Positions 21,716 through 24,746 of a stretch of DNA of 24,746 bases are shown piece after piece; position 1 is the stretch's first letter, and each line of letters starts with the position of its first letter. Below the pieces are notes generated by a model. It searched no databases. It was not told the origin of the DNA and saw only the letters and a program-made list of their open reading frames with translations. A program made the translations under genes and the position numbers. This DNA comes from a virus, in IMG/VR virus record IMGVR_UViG_3300044628_000609, positions 1 through 24,746 of that record. The stretch is one strand, 5' to 3'.

Positions 21716-21905
21716 CTATAACCTTGTGTTCGTCCTTTTGGTTCATCGACTCCATTAACGCTGCAATACCCAAAGCTCTTAATTGAACTCTAGGATCTGG
21801 ATCGCTCATCAACTCATTGATTTCTCTTGCAGCCTTTTCCGTATCGATGTTGAATCTTCGCCGCACGGCCATCTCCAAAAGCTGCAAATCCCCCCTGACC
21901 CCCAT
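21570..21905 (-). CDS. Possible small terminase or packaging accessory protein
   Basis: 111 residues just upstream of the large terminase. The N-terminal helices (LQLLEMAVRRRFNIDTEKAAREINELMSD, then DPRVQLRALGIAALMESMNQKD) look like a HEAT-like or coiled pair. The usual small terminase helix-turn-helix is not clear; the call is by position. ATG at 21905 lacks a clear ribosome site; ATG at 21872 is an alternative with GGAG directly in front. The 21906-22006 gap upstream holds no supported gene. Confidence 0.55.
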   Translation of the reverse strand: MGVRGDLQLLEMAVRRRFNIDTEKAAREINELMSDPDPRVQLRALGIAALMESMNQKDEHKVIDGQLTARDSELSRIASDLGIDPRLIVDGSAKTDSGVGSVEGCTVKAAK

Positions 21906-22006
21906 GATTTTTCAATCTATTTGACGGACTGTGTGTTTAGTTTTCGAGGCCTTCGGTCGCGATTGGTATTGATTGATGCATGGAAGTACCTTTTGGCATG
22001 GGGGGG

Positions 22007-24574
22007 CTAATACAGCACATTGACCGTTCCTGCTGAATTCTTATAAACGAGTTTCGATTGTGTAGTCGAGTAGTAGATAGTTGAATTTGGTGCGGACCCA
22101 TCAGCTATAGATCCAACTCCAACTGATCCTCGAATCGTTACGTCTCCGCGAACTCCATCAATGACAACATCATCGTTTAAGACTGGAGTCACAACATTAG
22201 AAGCAGCACGAAACGCAAGCCTAGACTGAACCAGATCGGAAGTTTGTGATCTGGCTAGTATTTCACCGATAGCGTAGGCACCATCCGATGAGTACATCTT
22301 CATGCCAGCGACGACCGGAGAAGCAAGAGATCCGCCCCCTGTCGCATTCATCGTTAATACACCATTGATTAGTGATCCATTTCCTAACCCGATAGTCAGT
22401 AACCGAGTACCAGAAATCGTATCTATCTTTTGGTTGATTCCATGCCGCTGTCTAGTTGATCCCGACAACCAATCATAAGCTCCGTCGTAAATGTTCCCAT
22501 CAATAATGTTATCGAACCAAGAAGTTCGAAGCCAGGTTACACACCCGACAACCTTATTGTTTTTGATTTGCCCTGCAATCAATGTCGGAGTCGTATCGGT
22601 GTCAACTCCCACAGCACGTATTCCGACAACGCTCGCGCTACTGGCCGAGTATATTTGGTTGTCTGTGATCTCAGTGCCCGACAAGGTACAATCGATGCCA
22701 AAACGGTTTCCAGCAATCACAGGGATTGTTATCTGGTTTCGGCTTATCGAATTTCTCCACGGTGAACCTGGAGTATTGTCCAGCGTTTTTACAGATGTTT
22801 TGAATCCGACGATTCTGTTTTCGTCGCATCGCAACGCTAGAGGATTGGCAGCAAATCCGTAGAGATAAACACCAAACTCCAGAGATGCTGACGCGGTTGA
22901 TTCGTTTTCAATGCTGTTATCGATAACATCGCATTCGTACCCGACTAGCAATGCAGTATCAACACCGAGGCTGTGCCAGTATCCGCTGGTGCGATTTGTT
23001 TGATAGGTAGAGTTGAATCGAAAGGTATTGTGACCAATCAAGCTATCGACTAGCCCGACTGCTCGAATTGCTGTGTTGACAAAAACATTTCCGGTGATCC
23101 GAACCCCGATGTTTGTTGGTACGTCACCTGCCCCGCCTATCGTAAGGTTTCCGCAATCCTGAAACTGATTATCAACTACAATCGGGCCATCTAGCGCTGT
23201 TGTTCTATTCGCATCAAACGCAATCCCTTTACAGTCTTTTGCCCTACATCTGGTAATAGAAAGCAAATTGGAAACAGCAGAAACAATGTATCCGTTGTTA
23301 GTATCCTCCAGCACGCAGTCATCGAAACCAACATGCTGCGTGTTCTGCGATTGTGTATAAACACCTAACTCAGTGCTGTGTCCGTTTTCTGCTGCTGTGG
23401 ATCTACAGACGTTTTCAAAATAACAACTATTGATCCATACTCCTCCCGGTTCGTAATCGGCTAAATTGGCTGCACTACCGTGTATACATGACCCCCAGAC
23501 GTTATTGAAGTAACAGTCTGTAAACCACGCACGTGTAGCGATGGTAAAGCATTCACTTGGTTGGTTGATTATCAAGCAACCATTTACCCTGAAGTTTTGC
23601 AGACGACTAGAAAACACACCTAGATTATTTACGGTCCACGAGCGAGAGATAGCGTTTTGGGATTCGTTTCCGTCGAAAGTCACGTTATCCAGGTAGACGT
23701 TGCAATCCACATTTGCGTCGATTGCACCGGAATAGCTTAACTGGTCTGCAATTTGGAACACGCTAGCCCCAGATGATTTTGCTACCTGGATCGCTTGGTT
23801 CAACGTGATGACGTTTCCGACAATGTTTGTAATCGAAAAATTGGTTGAATCGTTTGTAGCTAGGTCTGCATAAGCTGTTCCGCTAGCAATTTGGACGTAC
23901 ATGCCGATACGGAAGCCAGCCGCACTTGTGACCGTTATCGATGTCGCTGAAACTGAAGCATTAGCCGCTAAGGTAGTGCGGACAAGCTGTGCTCGTTTAA
24001 TCGTTCCGCCTGTTATCGTGCACCCTTTTCCAATCGCAACCGTCTCGCCAATGTATGTTTTTTCTCGTTGTAGATGTACCTTCCCTCCGTTATTGAGTTG
24101 AGACAAAGCTCGACTGATAGCGTCCGTATCGCTGAAAATTGAATCGACTCCTAAACGATAAAACTCTGGGACTGCATTGGTTTTGTCCCATTGACGAACG
24201 TATTTATCGCCCGCGGTATTAGCGATCACGCATCCTCCGTCTATAGTTGCCGTGTTGTCTTTTACAAAAACTCCACCAACCCAATTACGCGTCAAACCTC
24301 GTACATCAGCAATAACTGTTGAATCACTCGGAACGGTGTATGATCCAGAAGATATAGAGACGACGGCTTGCGAAACAGCAGAAAGGAATTGAGAGTAAGT
24401 TAAAGTGGAGTCATCCGCATACGCCAACGTATTCCAAGCCGTCACCCCATCCCCGACCTTGATCTGCTTCGTCGTACTGTCGTAGCCGATTTCCCCGTCC
24501 GCAAGTATCGGATTAGCTGCACTCCACTGTGCAGAGCTACCTCGTCGTGATTGGATTGTATCTTTCACTGGCAT
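22007..24574 (-). CDS. Tail spike with beta-helix (receptor binding)
   Basis: 855 residues from ATG 24574, which lies 25 nt after the previous stop; the frame upstream of it overlaps that gene and is rejected. Residues 1-55 (IQSRRGSSAQW, NPILADGEIGYDSTTKQIKVGDGVTAWNTL) form the GDGxTxW head found on many tail fibres and linked to Mtd-type proteins. From about 140 (DTDAISRALSQLNNGGKVHL) a pectate-lyase-like right-handed beta-helix runs for about 500 residues with short NxIxxN-type turns. The C-terminal 100 residues (IYYSTTQSKLVYKNSAGTVNVLY) are beta-rich and probably trimerise it. It likely binds and may cleave a host surface polysaccharide. Confidence 0.86.
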   Translation of the reverse strand: MPVKDTIQSRRGSSAQWSAANPILADGEIGYDSTTKQIKVGDGVTAWNTLAYADDSTLTYSQFLSAVSQAVVSISSGSYTVPSDSTVIADVRGLTRNWVGGVFVKDNTATIDGGCVIANTAGDKYVRQWDKTNAVPEFYRLGVDSIFSDTDAISRALSQLNNGGKVHLQREKTYIGETVAIGKGCTITGGTIKRAQLVRTTLAANASVSATSITVTSAAGFRIGMYVQIASGTAYADLATNDSTNFSITNIVGNVITLNQAIQVAKSSGASVFQIADQLSYSGAIDANVDCNVYLDNVTFDGNESQNAISRSWTVNNLGVFSSRLQNFRVNGCLIINQPSECFTIATRAWFTDCYFNNVWGSCIHGSAANLADYEPGGVWINSCYFENVCRSTAAENGHSTELGVYTQSQNTQHVGFDDCVLEDTNNGYIVSAVSNLLSITRCRAKDCKGIAFDANRTTALDGPIVVDNQFQDCGNLTIGGAGDVPTNIGVRITGNVFVNTAIRAVGLVDSLIGHNTFRFNSTYQTNRTSGYWHSLGVDTALLVGYECDVIDNSIENESTASASLEFGVYLYGFAANPLALRCDENRIVGFKTSVKTLDNTPGSPWRNSISRNQITIPVIAGNRFGIDCTLSGTEITDNQIYSASSASVVGIRAVGVDTDTTPTLIAGQIKNNKVVGCVTWLRTSWFDNIIDGNIYDGAYDWLSGSTRQRHGINQKIDTISGTRLLTIGLGNGSLINGVLTMNATGGGSLASPVVAGMKMYSSDGAYAIGEILARSQTSDLVQSRLAFRAASNVVTPVLNDDVVIDGVRGDVTIRGSVGVGSIADGSAPNSTIYYSTTQSKLVYKNSAGTVNVLY

Positions 24575-24599
24575 GGTTTTACCTGACTTAGTGTGATCA

Positions 24600-24746
24600 T
24601 CATTCCCAAATACCTCCAACCTTAACGAACGGTGTTGCACTCTTCCAAGTGCCAGTTACCTTCACAAAAGCCATCGCATCTTTCCACTCACCCGCAACCT
24701 TCAGCCTGAAGCCACCCAGAGCAACATTGCCACTCTGCAAAGTTGC
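24600..24746 (-). CDS. C-terminal end of a tail protein (cut by the window edge)
   Basis: 48 residues and a stop, with the 5' end outside the window. Two successive copies of a W-K-x-A-x-x-F-V-K-V-x-G-x-W unit occur (GEWKDAMAFVKVTGTWK, then SATPFVKVGGIWE), the typical short repeated end of phage tail or tip-fibre proteins. It ends 25 nt before the tail spike start, so both are likely in one transcript. Confidence 0.72.
   Translation of the reverse strand, partial: ATLQSGNVALGGFRLKVAGEWKDAMAFVKVTGTWKSATPFVKVGGIWE

Noticed and set aside
21906-22006. 20-codon frame between tail spike and terminase block (ATG next to a C-run)
   Set aside because: No ribosome site and no recognisable peptide pattern.

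Overview
The window is a stretch of tailed-phage or prophage DNA. Every gene I can support lies on the minus strand, so transcription runs from position 24746 towards 1. The structural genes follow the order of a lambda-like siphovirus: large terminase, gpW-position protein, lambda-type portal, ClpP-type protease with a nested scaffold, decoration protein, major capsid protein, connector, tail terminator, tail completion protein, tail tube, G/GT chaperone with a -1 frameshift, and a short tape measure. The host cannot be proven from the sequence. The Cys-rich C-terminal module of the 8035-8877 protein, the poly-serine protein and the general flavour of the virion proteins resemble what I recall from Planctomycetes, so a planctomycete phage or prophage is my best guess (inference).

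Layout from right to left. (1) 24746-22007: the end of a tail protein, then an 855-residue beta-helix tail spike with a GDGxTxW-type N-terminal domain. (2) 21905-13215: DNA packaging and head, with a 100-nt structured leader before the capsid gene. (3) 13787-7627: neck, tail tube, chaperones, tape measure and four distal tail or appendage proteins, ending in a protein with 59 serines in 61 residues. (4) 7630-3732: a tightly overlapping set containing a Cys-containing unknown, a family-25 glycosyltransferase, a methyltransferase-glycosyltransferase fusion, a metallophosphoesterase and a small unknown. (5) 3683-1405: a regulatory block of small genes with a strong sigma70-type promoter, a riboswitch-like leader whose stem covers a Shine-Dalgarno site, an XRE-type regulator, an excisionase-like protein, a winged-helix protein, and two related 20-bp operators placed over two promoters. 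(6) 1404-1: two composite repeat arrays made of NNGCC pentamers and a 45-bp hairpin element. They bracket a GIY-YIG nuclease gene and a gene of a phage family ending in a GLG-YRP-GGF motif.

The genes are packed with ATGA, GTGA and TAATG overlaps, so translational coupling appears general. Two short genes (1405-1563 and 2685-2831) become clear from their start/stop overlaps, and for 2685-2831 also a strong Shine-Dalgarno site. I would look first at three things: the pentamer/hairpin arrays, which may be a cis-acting DNA or RNA element; the poly-serine protein joined to a glycosylation operon, which may be a phage-encoded glycosylated appendage; and the 3247-3330 leader, which has the layout of a translational switch. 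I saw no tRNA, rRNA, CRISPR array, insertion sequence, integrase or lysis gene.
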